A DNA stretch of 64,000 bases from Archangium lansingense (lineage in GTDB: Bacteria > Myxococcota > Myxococcia > Myxococcales > Myxococcaceae), in the NCBI RefSeq assembly GCF_026626635.1, contig NZ_JAPNKA010000001.1, positions 2,728,001 to 2,792,000 on the forward strand. Reading direction: 5' to 3'. Below are positions 35,832-44,825 of the stretch, one piece after another. Position 1 is the first letter of the stretch. Every line of letters starts with the position of its first letter. Both the position numbers and the translations under genes were made by a program. The notes beneath the pieces were generated by a model. It searched no databases, was not told the DNA's origin, and saw only the letters and a program-made list of their open reading frames with translations.

Positions 35832-36517
35832 TGAGACACACCGCTCGGTTGTTGCGGACGCTGTTCATGGTGGGACTCATCGCCGCGGGCTGCGGTGGGA
35901 CTGGCTCCAGTGACTCCACTGTCGAGCCCACGTCAGGCCCGTTGCTGCCGTGGAAGGCGGGAAACCGCTGGACCTATCGGGTCATCGACGATGGCGAGGT
36001 CTCGGAGAAGGAGACCACGGTGGGCGCGCTGGAGCCTGTCGGAGGCACGGGGCCGAACCGGGACGTCCTCGCCAACAAGGTGGTGACGCGCAAGGGGGCG
36101 GCGGACAAGACCGTGAGCTGGCAGGTCCTCTCGGGCACGAGCATCATCCGCTACCGGGAGCAGTCCTTCCAGGCGAACACGGACACTGTCGAGACCGAGG
36201 AGCACTGGGCACCCGCCAAGCTCCATGTGGACGAAGCGCCCGAGCATGTCGCGGTAGGCGCCACCTGGCTCGAGGTCTACGCGGAGACGAAGCTGCCTTC
36301 CGAGGGCCTGTCGAGCACGGAGACCGTCCGTGAGCGCTGGACGGTGCTTGCCGACGACGAGCCCGTCACCGTCCCCGCCGGCACCTTCCGTGCGCTCGTC
36401 TTGCAGAAGGCGGGCACCAGCAAGACGAAGACCTACTGGTACGTTCGCGGCATTGGCAAGGTGAAGGAGACCGGCGGGCAGACGGAAGAGCTGGTCAGCT
36501 TCGAAGTGCTGCCGTAG
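35828..36517 (+). CDS. Small lipoprotein coupled to the dikinase-like gene
   Basis: A 229-residue lipoprotein (lipobox LIAAGC). The mature domain is beta-rich: PWKAGNRWTYRVIDDGE, a phrase common in DUF3108-like and other secreted beta-sandwich proteins, then TVPAGTFRALVLQKAG and KTYWYVRGIGKVKE. ATG codons at 35828 and 35831 both overlap or abut the dikinase stop codon, so translation is coupled and the two products probably act together. The 3' end overlaps the convergent PrsW-type gene by 23 bp. Ligand unknown. Confidence 0.65.
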   Translation: MMRHTARLLRTLFMVGLIAAGCGGTGSSDSTVEPTSGPLLPWKAGNRWTYRVIDDGEVSEKETTVGALEPVGGTGPNRDVLANKVVTRKGAADKTVSWQVLSGTSIIRYREQSFQANTDTVETEEHWAPAKLHVDEAPEHVAVGATWLEVYAETKLPSEGLSSTETVRERWTVLADDEPVTVPAGTFRALVLQKAGTSKTKTYWYVRGIGKVKETGGQTEELVSFEVLP

Positions 36518-37562
36518 CGCCCGTCTCGAACGGGCCGCGCAGTCCCGAGCGGAAGAGGAGCAGGAAGAGCGCGGTGGGAATGGCGCACAGGACCACCACG
36601 GTCACCGCGACGTCGGTGTCCGCCGGCTCGCCGAAGAGGATGGCGGCGACGATCAGCCACCCCAGGCCGCAGGCGGTCAGCCCGAGGCCGCCCAGGCCCA
36701 GCTTGAGCCAGGAAAAGAAGGTGCGCTGGGGCTCAGGCGGTAGAGCAGAGGACAGCCGCACGTGCTCGGCTCTCAGCTCCGTGGCGACCGCAGTGTAGCT
36801 CATGCCCCCCGTGGCCAGCCGGGCGGGCTCGCTCACCAGGAGTTGCTCCTCCGCCACGAAACGCTCGGCCACCTGGCCCGTGCCCGCGAGGGCCTGCTGC
36901 TGCTGCAGTCCCTTGTAGAGGCCGCGGCCCCAGCGCACCGTGAGCAGGAGCGTTGGCAGCGCCAGGAGGGCGAAGCCCGTCCCCGTCATCAGGAAGGCGT
37001 CATAGGCGCCGTGCAGGAGGATGGCCTGGCCAAGTCCCGCGGCCAGGAGCCCGAAGCGCTGGCCCTCGTCCTGAGCGAACCGGGCGCGGCCCAAGAAGGC
37101 GCCCATGATGACCCCGGTGAAGGCATGTTCCGGCACGGCGGTGAGGGCGCGCAGCGCCGCCACACCCATGCCGCCATCACCCACGTAGAGGATGTTCTCC
37201 AGCGTGGCGAAGCCGAGCGATGCGGTGGCGCCGTACACCACGCCGTCCAGCGGCTCGTCGAAGGCGGGCTTGTTCCAGACGTACCGGCGTAGCACCAGGT
37301 ACTTGAAGAGCTCCTCGGGGATGGCCGCGCCGAGGAAGGCCTGCACCAGCGCCGTGCTCCAGATGCCCGTCTCCCACTGACGGCCCAGGGACTCCAGCCA
37401 CATGGCCACCGGTACCACGGGGGCACAGATGGCCGCCCCCAGCAGGAAGGTCTTCAGCAGCAGCCCGCGCGGCTCCGGGTTCCTGTCCTTGGCGTAGATG
37501 TACCAGAGCAACAGCAGCGACGGGACGACCGCGGAGCCCCCCAGCACGAGCGTCGAAGACAT
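36495..37562 (-). CDS. PrsW-family intramembrane metalloprotease
   Basis: A 355-residue inner-membrane protein. The PrsW signature motifs are all present in transmembrane helices: PEELFKYLV (EExxK), FATLENILY (FxxxEN), PEHAFTG and HGAYDAF (HxxxD). The family belongs to the same superfamily as CAAX-type proteases; Bacillus PrsW cuts an anti-sigma factor in site-1 proteolysis. The C-terminal third has a soluble linker (QQQQALAGTG to SSALPPEPQ) followed by two more helices, an extension beyond the core. No anti-sigma/sigma pair is adjacent, so its target is unknown. Confidence 0.9.
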   Translation of the reverse strand: MSSTLVLGGSAVVPSLLLLWYIYAKDRNPEPRGLLLKTFLLGAAICAPVVPVAMWLESLGRQWETGIWSTALVQAFLGAAIPEELFKYLVLRRYVWNKPAFDEPLDGVVYGATASLGFATLENILYVGDGGMGVAALRALTAVPEHAFTGVIMGAFLGRARFAQDEGQRFGLLAAGLGQAILLHGAYDAFLMTGTGFALLALPTLLLTVRWGRGLYKGLQQQQALAGTGQVAERFVAEEQLLVSEPARLATGGMSYTAVATELRAEHVRLSSALPPEPQRTFFSWLKLGLGGLGLTACGLGWLIVAAILFGEPADTDVAVTVVVLCAIPTALFLLLFRSGLRGPFETGATAALRS

Positions 37563-37639
37563 GCTCTCACCGTAACAGAGCCTTCCTCGTCACCGCGACC
37601 CTGCTCCCGGCGCAGCCCATTCCTCTACCTTCGCCCTCC

Positions 37640-38284
37640 GTGCCGGGCTACCCTGAACTCAGTAACCTCGCTCACCCGATGTGGGGATGGAGTTCGCTGT
37701 TGCAGCTTGGTTCGGACGAGGAGCTGAAGTGGCGTCTTTCCCTGCTCTCTTCAGACGACCTCATGCGAGGGTTGTTCCACAACAGCGTGTTGGAGCTGGT
37801 ACGTCGGCTGGAGGGTGACGAGGCCGTCAAGGAGTGCCTGGCGGCCTGCGGCGAGGCGCGCTTCCTGGACTTCTTCAACTACGCGCACTACTCGTACATC
37901 AAGCTGCTCTACGCGGCGGCGCGGCGGATGAGCGACAGGTTCGGCGGCTTCGAGCGGGCCATGTGGGAGATTGGCTATGCCGGGGGCAAGGCCTTCTACG
38001 CGTCTGCGGCGGGCAAGGTGCTCATCCTGATGGCGCAGGGGGACCCGAGGCGGCTGCTCACCAACATCCCCACGGGCATGCAGATGGCGTCCAAGCACGT
38101 GGAGCTCAAGGTGACGCTGACAGGGCCGAGGAGTGGCATCCTCGCCAAGCGCGAGGTGATGCCCCGGCCGCACACCGAGGGTGGGCTCACTGCGATGTGT
38201 GAGGTGGCGAAGGTGAAGGGCACGAAGGTGAGCTCTCGCTCGCTGTCCCCCAACGAGAATGAGTACGTGGTGACCTGGGACTGA
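37640..38284 (+). CDS. DUF2378 (TIGR02265) family protein
   Basis: A 214-residue soluble protein with the pattern of the myxobacterial DUF2378/TIGR02265 family: an N-terminal helical part (SSDDLMRGLFHNSVLELVRR), the core FLDFFNYAHYSYIKLLYAAARRM and ERAMWEIGYAGGKAFYASAAGKVL, and the C-terminal beta part (KHVELKVTLTGPRSGILAKREV). The family has no established function; it is greatly expanded in myxobacteria and is thought to be regulatory. GTG start at 37640, with a TCTACCTT element just upstream that could be a -10 for a near-leaderless transcript. Confidence 0.85.
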   Translation: MPGYPELSNLAHPMWGWSSLLQLGSDEELKWRLSLLSSDDLMRGLFHNSVLELVRRLEGDEAVKECLAACGEARFLDFFNYAHYSYIKLLYAAARRMSDRFGGFERAMWEIGYAGGKAFYASAAGKVLILMAQGDPRRLLTNIPTGMQMASKHVELKVTLTGPRSGILAKREVMPRPHTEGGLTAMCEVAKVKGTKVSSRSLSPNENEYVVTWD

Positions 38285-38339
38285 TGGGGGAGGGGGGACT
38301 GGGCAACCTGTCCCGACTTCCGCTATGGGGCGGGACGTG

Positions 38340-38990
38340 ATGAGAACCGCCCTGTTGCTCCTGCCCGCCCTGCTCGCCACGGGATGCGGGTTGACCACCC
38401 AGGTGCGCCCGGTGCCTCGAGGCGCCGTGCAGGTAGAGGGGGCCATTGGCGGGCCCCTGGTGCGCGTGGGTCCCGTGATTCCCGTGCCGCTGAGCACCGT
38501 CGGTGCCCGCTACGGCGTGGCCGAGCGCGCTGATGTGGCAGCCCATGTGCACCTCACCTCGCTCTCCTTTGGCGTGGCGGGCCTGGACGTGGGCGGCAGT
38601 TGGTTGGCACTCGCCCAGGACGGCGCGGTGCCGGCCCTCTCCCTCGGCGGGCGCCTCTATGGCTTCACCAGCGTGCTCGCCTCGCGCCAGGTGTCCCCGC
38701 GCGCCTACCTCGAGGTGTCGCCCACCGTCAGCTACCTCCTGGGCGGGCGCTTCCTCTCGTATGCGTCGGCCACCGGCCTGGTGCAGCTCGCAGGTGGGCC
38801 GCCTCTGCTGTCGCTGGCCGTTGGCGAGGAGGTGCGGCTGGCTTCGTGGGGGGTGCAGCTGGAGCTGCGCTGGTACCAGCCGGACTACGCCACCCGCTTC
38901 AACGCGGCGGATTGGCAGGGGCCTGGCGGCATGGGCGCGCTGGGTGCCTTGCTGGGTGTGCGCTACCGCTTCGGAGGGGATGAGGAATGA
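38340..38990 (+). CDS. Lipoprotein with outer-membrane-like beta structure
   Basis: A 216-residue lipoprotein (MRTALLLLPALLATGC). The mature part consists of alternating amphipathic strands (GAIGGPLVRVGPVIPVPL, GARYGVAERADVAAHVHL, LGGRLYGFTSVLASRQVSP, ALLGVRYRFGGDEE) as in small outer-membrane barrel-like proteins. ATG 38340 is preferred over ATG 38325 because it yields a compact lipoprotein signal. The next gene, a lipidated alpha/beta hydrolase, overlaps the stop by 4 bp (ATGA), so the pair is an operon. Confidence 0.65.
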   Translation: MRTALLLLPALLATGCGLTTQVRPVPRGAVQVEGAIGGPLVRVGPVIPVPLSTVGARYGVAERADVAAHVHLTSLSFGVAGLDVGGSWLALAQDGAVPALSLGGRLYGFTSVLASRQVSPRAYLEVSPTVSYLLGGRFLSYASATGLVQLAGGPPLLSLAVGEEVRLASWGVQLELRWYQPDYATRFNAADWQGPGGMGALGALLGVRYRFGGDEE

Positions 38991-39844
38991 GCCGCCGTCT
39001 ACTGGCAGTCGGGCTGTTGAGCGCCATGGTGGGCGTGGGGGCCTGCTATGACCTGGACCCCTTCCTCTACAGTCGCACGCGCGTGGACCACTACACGCTG
39101 CCCGCCCAGGGCGACACCCCCGAGGAGACGGTGTCTCCCGAGCAGATTGAGCCCGTGGAGCTCGTGGTGGACGGCCAGGTGCGGCTGGGGGCCGCGTATG
39201 TCAAAGCCATACAGCAGCCTCCTCGTGCCTACGTCCTCTACTTCCACGGCATCTGCTGCAACCTGGATGCGCACATCTCCCGGCCCAAGGGCCTGGCCAA
39301 CCTTGGCTACGACGTGCTCGTCTTCGATTACCGCGGTTGGGGGACCTCCACCGACGTGGAGCCCACCGAGCCGGGTCTGCTCGAGGACAGCAAGGCGGCG
39401 CTCGCGTGGCTCTCCGCGCGGGCGGGTGTGCCGGCGGACCGCCTCGTCTACTACGGGCGCTCCTTTGGCTCGGCAGTGGCCACCCAGCTCGCTGCCCACG
39501 TGCCGCCCGCGGCCCTCGTCCTCGAGTCCCCCTTCACTTCCGTGCAGGGGCTGGTGCGTGACTCCAGCAACATGGACCTCCCCGCCAGTTTCTTCTCCGA
39601 GGGCACCTGGGACACAGAGGGGCGCGTGCGCTCACTCCAGGGTGTGCCCCTGCTGCTGCTGCACGGCACGGCGGACGACTTCATCCGCCCCGAGTTCTCC
39701 GAGCACCTCTACTCCGTGGCCCACGAGCCCAAGCAGCTCGTCCTCGTGGAGGGCGCCGACCACGACACCGTCCCCCAGCGTATGGGTGTGGACTATGCGC
39801 GCACCTTGGGGGCCTTTCTGGAGGGCACTCGTACCCAACCCTGA
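38987..39844 (+). CDS. Lipid-anchored alpha/beta hydrolase
   Basis: A 285-residue exported hydrolase (lipobox GVGAC near residue 20). It has the alpha/beta-hydrolase catalytic set: oxyanion segment YFHGICCNLD, nucleophile elbow YYGRSFGSAVA, acid in LLLHGTADDFI and His in EGADHDTVPQ. Closest in style to the bem46/DUF1749-like esterases with FDYRGWGTS. Substrate cannot be inferred. Translation is coupled to the preceding lipoprotein gene by an ATGA overlap. Confidence 0.85.
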   Translation: MSRRLLAVGLLSAMVGVGACYDLDPFLYSRTRVDHYTLPAQGDTPEETVSPEQIEPVELVVDGQVRLGAAYVKAIQQPPRAYVLYFHGICCNLDAHISRPKGLANLGYDVLVFDYRGWGTSTDVEPTEPGLLEDSKAALAWLSARAGVPADRLVYYGRSFGSAVATQLAAHVPPAALVLESPFTSVQGLVRDSSNMDLPASFFSEGTWDTEGRVRSLQGVPLLLLHGTADDFIRPEFSEHLYSVAHEPKQLVLVEGADHDTVPQRMGVDYARTLGAFLEGTRTQP

Positions 39845-39914
39845 ACGGCACCCCACAGTCCCGGGCCGCACCGCGTCATCAAGGTGATATTCCGGCATTA
39901 CCCGGATGGTCATC

Positions 39915-39960
39915 TTGAATGATTGATTCTATTATTCGGGTAGTCCCGGTATAAAATTAC
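39915..39960 (+). promoter_or_regulatory. AT-rich promoter region upstream of the Kelch/HYR gene
   Basis: A strikingly AT-rich island in this GC-rich genome between 39885 and 39965. A TATAAA at 39950-39955 is the best -10 candidate; several TTGA-like hexamers (39915 and 39923) lie at non-ideal spacing. An imperfect inverted repeat (TACCCGGA around 39900, TTCGGGTA around 39935) frames it and could be an operator. Inferred only. Confidence 0.35.
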
Positions 39961-40065
39961 ATTTGCCCGTTTGGACCGGACGTCCGAGGTCAGAACCGGG
40001 AGTGCCGACAACGCGGTGGAGGTGGGGACGCCGCCATGGTCGCAGAGCAGCTCGGGGAGAGCGCG

Positions 40066-42897
40066 ATGCGTCTGAACAGAGGGGAGCGGGTACTGATGCA
40101 GTTTGATACCCAGACGAGACATGGGAGCGGCATTCGCCACCGGATACTGATGGCCTTGAGCGTGCTGCTGGTTGCGGCCTGCGGCGGAGAGCTGCCATCG
40201 GAGGTGGACGGCGCGAGCCCGTCGTCCGAGAAGGTCGCTCCCTCCGCGATGAGCACGCGCCCGCAGGGGCTGAGCAGCACCAACAAGGTGCTCATCCTCA
40301 GCAGCTCGGTGACGGGTGGCAACGACAGCGTCGAGGCGGTGTCCGCCCGGAGCCTGGGCTACACGGTGGACGTGGTCTCCCCCGCGAACTGGTCCGCGAA
40401 GAGCTCGGCGGACTTCGCCAGCTATCGCGCCATCATCCTGGGTGATTCCACGTGTGGTGGCACCCTGATGCTGATCGCCGCGGCGGTGAACACCCGCGAC
40501 AAGTGGGGCCCCGTGGTGGATGGCAACGTCATCATCGTGGGGACGGATCCCGTGTACCACAATGAGGATCAGGTCACGCACAACGCCGTCCGGTTCGCTG
40601 CCGCGCAGGAGGGCAAGACGGGCGCCTACATCAGCCTGAGCTGCTACTACCACGACACCGCGCCCAAGACGCCGGTGCAGGTGCTGGAGCCGTTCGGGTC
40701 CTTCACCGTGACAGGCGTGGGTTGCTACGACAACGCGCACATCGTGGCCACGCACGACGCGCTGTCAGGCCTGACGGATGACATGCTCTCCAAGTGGGAC
40801 TGCTCCGTGCACGAGGCCTTTGATTCCTACCCGGCCGCCAACTTCACCCCGCTCGTCATCGCGAGAGATCCAGAGAATGGCTCGCGCCTGCCGGGCTCGC
40901 AGGACTTCGCGGATGGCTCGCATGGCGTGCCCTACGTGCTGGCCCGCGGTGCCATCCCCCTGCGCTGCGGCGACGGCGTGGTGCAGTACCCCGAGGAGTG
41001 TGACACCGGCGCCAGCAACGGTGTGCCGGGCACGCTGTGCTCGTCCGTGTGCCGCCTGCACTGGTGCGGTGACGGCAAGGTGGATCCGGGCGAGCAGTGC
41101 GACACCGGCGCGGCCAACGGCTCCGGCTCGTGCAGCGCCTCCTGCCGGTCCATTGGCGGCGGCAACCGTCCTCCGGTGGCGCAGTGCAAGGACGTGAGCG
41201 TGTCGGTGGACGACACCTGCGGCGCCACGGTTGACGTGAACAATGGCTCGTATGACCTGGATGGAGACCTGGCGTACTGCGTCCAGACGCCGCCCGGACC
41301 CCTGGGCATCGGCAACATCCCCATCACGCTGACCTGCTACGACAACACCGGTCTGTCGTCGAGCTGCACGGCGATGGCGACCATCGCCGACACCACGGCC
41401 CCGACGCTGTACTGCGCGGAAGAAGAGACGACCGAGTGCTCCTACGGCGGCGGCTTCGTCAGCATCGACTTGTCCGCCTACGACGCGTGCGGCGGCGTGA
41501 CCCTGAGCGACTACGGCTCCGGCGTGTTCCCGCTGGGCACCACGCTGGTGACGCACACCGCCACGGACAGCTTCGGCAACACGTCCACCTGCACCACCCG
41601 CGTGGTGGTGTCGGATACCACCGCTCCGCTGCTGGTGCTGGTTGGCTACGAGTCGATGACGCTCGAGTGCGGCCAGCCGTACGTCGAGACGGGCGTGCAG
41701 GCGTTCGATGCTTGCGACGGTGACGTATCGTCCGACGTGGTCGTCTCCGGCTCCGTCAACACCCGCGTGCCGGGCACCTACACCCTCACGTACTCGGTGG
41801 CGGACTCGGCCGGCCAGACTGACTCCATCACCCGGACGGTGACGGTGGTTCCGGGCGCCTCTGGCTCGTGCGAGGACCCGGGCGGTGGCTGGATTCTGAC
41901 GGGCAGCATGGCCCTGCCGCGGCTGCTGCACACCGCCACCCTGCTGGACGATGGCCGGGTGCTGGTGTCCGGTGGTTTCAACACCACCTCGGAGCTGTAC
42001 AACCCGGAGACCAAGACCTGGTCCTCTACGGGCAACACGCTGGGCACGCACCGCGGTCACACGGCCACCAGGCTGCAGGATGGCCGGGTGCTCATCTCGG
42101 GCGGTGACTCGGGCTCCATCACCAACGCCACCTCGGAGGTGTATTCCGCGTCGCTGGGCAAGTGGAAGCCCGCGGGCCAACTCAACACCCTGCGCTTCCA
42201 CCACACCGCCGTCCTGCTGCCCAACGGCAAGGTGCTGGTGGCCGGTGGCAGCACCGGTGAGCACGACAGCGCCACGCTGGCCTCGGCCGAGCTGTATGAC
42301 CCGGCCACCAACACCTGGTCCTACACCGGTAGCCTGCGCACGGCGCGCGCCTTCCACAGCATGACGCTGCTGCCCAACGGCAAGGTGCTGGTGACGGGCG
42401 GCAGCGATGCCTCCGACAACCTGCTCTCCTCCGCGGAGCTCTACGACCCGGCCACCGGGACGTGGACGGCCGCGGCGGGCCTGGGCACGGGCCGCTCCTC
42501 CCACTCCGCCACCCTGTTGCCCAATGGCAAGGTGCTGGTGGCGGGTGGCTCGGGCCTCGACGTGGCGCTGAGTGCTTCGGCGGAGGTGTATGACCCGGCC
42601 ACCAATACCTGGTCGGCCACGGGCAGCATGGGCTCGCCTCGCCGGTGGCACACCGCCACCCTGCTCCCGGATGGCCGGGTGCTGGTGGCCGGTGGTTACC
42701 ACCAGTTGCCGGGCATCCTGAACTCGTCCGAGCTGTATGACCCGGCCGCGGGCACCTGGAGCGACACGGCGGCCATGAACGTGGACCGCTACAAGCACAC
42801 CGCGACCCTGCTCAACAACGGCACGGTGCTGGCGGTGGGTGGTGCGAGCAACCACGACCAGGCGTCGGCGGAGTACTACGACCTGACCGGGCTGTAA
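40066..42897 (+). CDS. Kelch-repeat lipoprotein with DUF4215-type Cys-rich and HYR/Ig-like domains
   Basis: A 943-residue exported protein with lipobox VLLVAAC. The N-terminal part (KVLILSSSVTGGNDSV, DVVSPANWSAKS) resembles a flavodoxin/GATase-like fold. Two DUF4215-type units (CGDGVVQYPEECDTG, CGDGKVDPGEQCDTG) follow, then two HYR-like domains (VFPLGTTLVTHTATDSFGN) and a DUF5011-like Ig domain (TLTYSVADSAGQTDSITRTV). The C-terminus is a seven-bladed Kelch propeller: seven H-T/S-x-T-x-L-L-x-x-G-x-V-L-V-x-G-G repeats. Probably surface adhesion or glycan binding. ATG 40066 has GGAGAG upstream; 40036 and 40096 are alternatives. A hairpin follows the stop. Confidence 0.8.
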   Translation: MRLNRGERVLMQFDTQTRHGSGIRHRILMALSVLLVAACGGELPSEVDGASPSSEKVAPSAMSTRPQGLSSTNKVLILSSSVTGGNDSVEAVSARSLGYTVDVVSPANWSAKSSADFASYRAIILGDSTCGGTLMLIAAAVNTRDKWGPVVDGNVIIVGTDPVYHNEDQVTHNAVRFAAAQEGKTGAYISLSCYYHDTAPKTPVQVLEPFGSFTVTGVGCYDNAHIVATHDALSGLTDDMLSKWDCSVHEAFDSYPAANFTPLVIARDPENGSRLPGSQDFADGSHGVPYVLARGAIPLRCGDGVVQYPEECDTGASNGVPGTLCSSVCRLHWCGDGKVDPGEQCDTGAANGSGSCSASCRSIGGGNRPPVAQCKDVSVSVDDTCGATVDVNNGSYDLDGDLAYCVQTPPGPLGIGNIPITLTCYDNTGLSSSCTAMATIADTTAPTLYCAEEETTECSYGGGFVSIDLSAYDACGGVTLSDYGSGVFPLGTTLVTHTATDSFGNTSTCTTRVVVSDTTAPLLVLVGYESMTLECGQPYVETGVQAFDACDGDVSSDVVVSGSVNTRVPGTYTLTYSVADSAGQTDSITRTVTVVPGASGSCEDPGGGWILTGSMALPRLLHTATLLDDGRVLVSGGFNTTSELYNPETKTWSSTGNTLGTHRGHTATRLQDGRVLISGGDSGSITNATSEVYSASLGKWKPAGQLNTLRFHHTAVLLPNGKVLVAGGSTGEHDSATLASAELYDPATNTWSYTGSLRTARAFHSMTLLPNGKVLVTGGSDASDNLLSSAELYDPATGTWTAAAGLGTGRSSHSATLLPNGKVLVAGGSGLDVALSASAEVYDPATNTWSATGSMGSPRRWHTATLLPDGRVLVAGGYHQLPGILNSSELYDPAAGTWSDTAAMNVDRYKHTATLLNNGTVLAVGGASNHDQASAEYYDLTGL

Positions 42898-42913
42898 TCC
42901 GTCTCGCCGGAGG

Positions 42914-43012
42914 ACCGGGAGGTTTGCCCTCCCGGTGATGCAATCCAAGGCGTAGCGGGCTTTCATGCAGGGGGCGCGAGGCTTCCGGGGACCTCCCGGG
43001 CTCCGCGCCCCC
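42914..43012 (+). terminator. Two consecutive hairpins after the Kelch/HYR gene
   Basis: First hairpin: ACCGGGAGG (42914-42922) with CCTCCCGGT (42928-42936), 9-bp stem, 5-nt loop, 16 bp after the stop. Second: GGGGGCGCG (42970-42978) with CGCGCCCCC (43004-43012), 25-nt loop. Neither has a U-tract. The first is a likely terminator; the second, 55 bp before the next start, may influence the following gene. Confidence 0.45.
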
Positions 43013-43067
43013 TGTGTCATTTGGCGGTGCCCCCGCGGTGGCGCCTCGCTGTGAAGGGAGAGAGCGG

Positions 43068-44825
43068 ATGTCTCATCGGTCCATGGCGTGGGGTTGGCCT
43101 CTGGCGCTCGCGCTGGTGGGAAGCAGCACTTCGCTGGCTTATGCGGAGGTCACTCCACGACCCGAGTGCCGTCCTCCGGCTGCCCTTGCGGACATCGCTC
43201 CGGGGGCGGCCAGTGCGTCGCCCACCTCTTTCTTGCGCATCGGCGAGACGGTCTACTTCGTCGCGAACGATGGGGAGCATGGCGCGGAGTTGTGGAAGAG
43301 CGACGGGACGGCGGCGGGCACGGTGCTGGTCAAGGACATCCGTTTCGGGTCGGACAGCGCGAATCCCGCGCTGCTGACCGAGCTGAACGGGGGGCTTCTC
43401 TTCACCGCGAACGACGGCACCAACGGCTTCGAGCTGTGGAAGAGCGACGGGACGCGAGAGGGCACGGTGATGGTTCGGGAGCTCAACCTCGGGGAGGAGG
43501 GAGGCAACCCCACGGACATGCTCGTCCTGGGCGGCAAGGCCTACCTCGCTGCCGGCGACCATCTGACGGGCCGGGAACTCTGGGTGTCGGACGGGACGTT
43601 CGAGGGCACGCGGCTCCTCAAGGACATCCATCCCGGCACTGGCACCTCCATCTCCGCCCGCTCGATGAGGCGCATGGGCAACGCTCTCTTCTTCACCGCC
43701 GACGACGGCACCCACGGCTTCGAGCTGTGGAAGAGTGATGGAACGGAGGCGGGCACGCAGCTCGTCAAGGACATCGCGGCGGCGGAGGGCAGCTCTTACG
43801 CCAGCCAGCTGACGGCGGTGGGCAGCACGCTCTTCTTCACGGCCAACGATGGCACCACGGATGATGACCTGTGGATGAGCGACGGCTCGGAGTCGGGCAC
43901 GGTGCGCGTCCGAGACATCTTCGGCAAGCCGCTACACCCCGCGCCCGACGAACTGGAGGCGGCGGGCAGCAAGCTCTTCTTCCGCCTGGATGACGAGCTG
44001 ACGGGAGCCGAGCTCTGGGTGAGCGATGGGACGTCCGGAGGCACCCGGCGCGTCAGGGACATCCATGCTGGAGCCACGGGCTCGAATCCGCGCCTCTTCG
44101 CTGGCGTGGGGGAGACGCTCTATTTCGTCGCGGAGGATGGAGCCAGCGGGGCCGAGCTGTGGAGAAGCGATGGGACAGAGGCGGGCACGGTGCGCGTCAG
44201 GGACATTCGTCTCGGGAGTGCGGGCTCGTCGCCCCTCGCGCTGACAGCGGCGGACTCGAGGCTCTTCTTCACGGCGGACGAGGGCTCCGGCGTCGCGCTA
44301 TGGGTGAGCGATGGAACGGAGGCGGGGACGCGCGTGGTGGACCCTGCGGTGGCGGGCCAGGCGCCGCGGGCGCTGACGTTCACGGGCGGCACCCTCTACT
44401 ACTCCGCGCAGGAAGGGAGCCGGGGAAGGGAGCCGTACTCGCTGTCCCCGGCCTTCCTCGGTGACTGCAAGCCGCCGGACCTCACCTGCCCGGCGGACGT
44501 GGAAGTCATCGCCACCAGCACCGAGGGCGCGGTGGTCCACTACGCGCCTGCGCAGGCGACGGACACCGCCTCGGACGTCACCCTCGGTTACAGCACGCCG
44601 CCCGGTGCCACCTTCCCCCTGGGCGACACCGAGGTGCGCGTGACGGCGTCCGACAGTGCAGGCAACACGGCGAGCTGCTCTTTCACCGTGCGGGTGGGGG
44701 CCGCCCCGAGCGGTGGACCGGAAGACTCCGGGTGCGGCTGCACTTCGGGCTTTGCGGCGGATGCGCCCTGGCTGCTGCTGGGGGCGCTCGCTCCACTCAT
44801 GGCGCGCCGCCGCCGCTCCTCTTGA
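43068..44825 (+). CDS. ELWxSDGT-repeat protein with HYR domain and MYXO-CTERM tail
   Basis: A 585-residue exported protein (signal peptide ending near AYA-EV). Eight repeats of the ELWxSDGTxxGTxxVxDI type, each about 50 residues, build a beta-propeller. A HYR-like domain follows (PDLTCPADVEVIA to VTASDSAGNTASCSFTV). The C-terminus has CGCTSG, a hydrophobic stretch and RRRR, a MYXO-CTERM-type sorting tail, so the protein is expected to be anchored at the cell surface after processing. ATG 43068 is preceded by GGGAGAGAG. Its neighbour also carries HYR domains, which suggests related surface roles. The 3' end overlaps the convergent pyrophosphatase gene by 29 bp. Confidence 0.85.
   Translation: MSHRSMAWGWPLALALVGSSTSLAYAEVTPRPECRPPAALADIAPGAASASPTSFLRIGETVYFVANDGEHGAELWKSDGTAAGTVLVKDIRFGSDSANPALLTELNGGLLFTANDGTNGFELWKSDGTREGTVMVRELNLGEEGGNPTDMLVLGGKAYLAAGDHLTGRELWVSDGTFEGTRLLKDIHPGTGTSISARSMRRMGNALFFTADDGTHGFELWKSDGTEAGTQLVKDIAAAEGSSYASQLTAVGSTLFFTANDGTTDDDLWMSDGSESGTVRVRDIFGKPLHPAPDELEAAGSKLFFRLDDELTGAELWVSDGTSGGTRRVRDIHAGATGSNPRLFAGVGETLYFVAEDGASGAELWRSDGTEAGTVRVRDIRLGSAGSSPLALTAADSRLFFTADEGSGVALWVSDGTEAGTRVVDPAVAGQAPRALTFTGGTLYYSAQEGSRGREPYSLSPAFLGDCKPPDLTCPADVEVIATSTEGAVVHYAPAQATDTASDVTLGYSTPPGATFPLGDTEVRVTASDSAGNTASCSFTVRVGAAPSGGPEDSGCGCTSGFAADAPWLLLGALAPLMARRRRSS

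Noticed and set aside
36495..37562. PrsW-type protease as the processing enzyme of the MYXO-CTERM proteins in this window
   Set aside because: It has PrsW motifs rather than those of known sorting proteases, and it is not linked to the MYXO-CTERM genes beyond distance of a few kb.
40765..43020. Long minus-strand frame opposite the Kelch repeats
   Set aside because: Repeat-like appearance comes only from the antisense of the Kelch blades.
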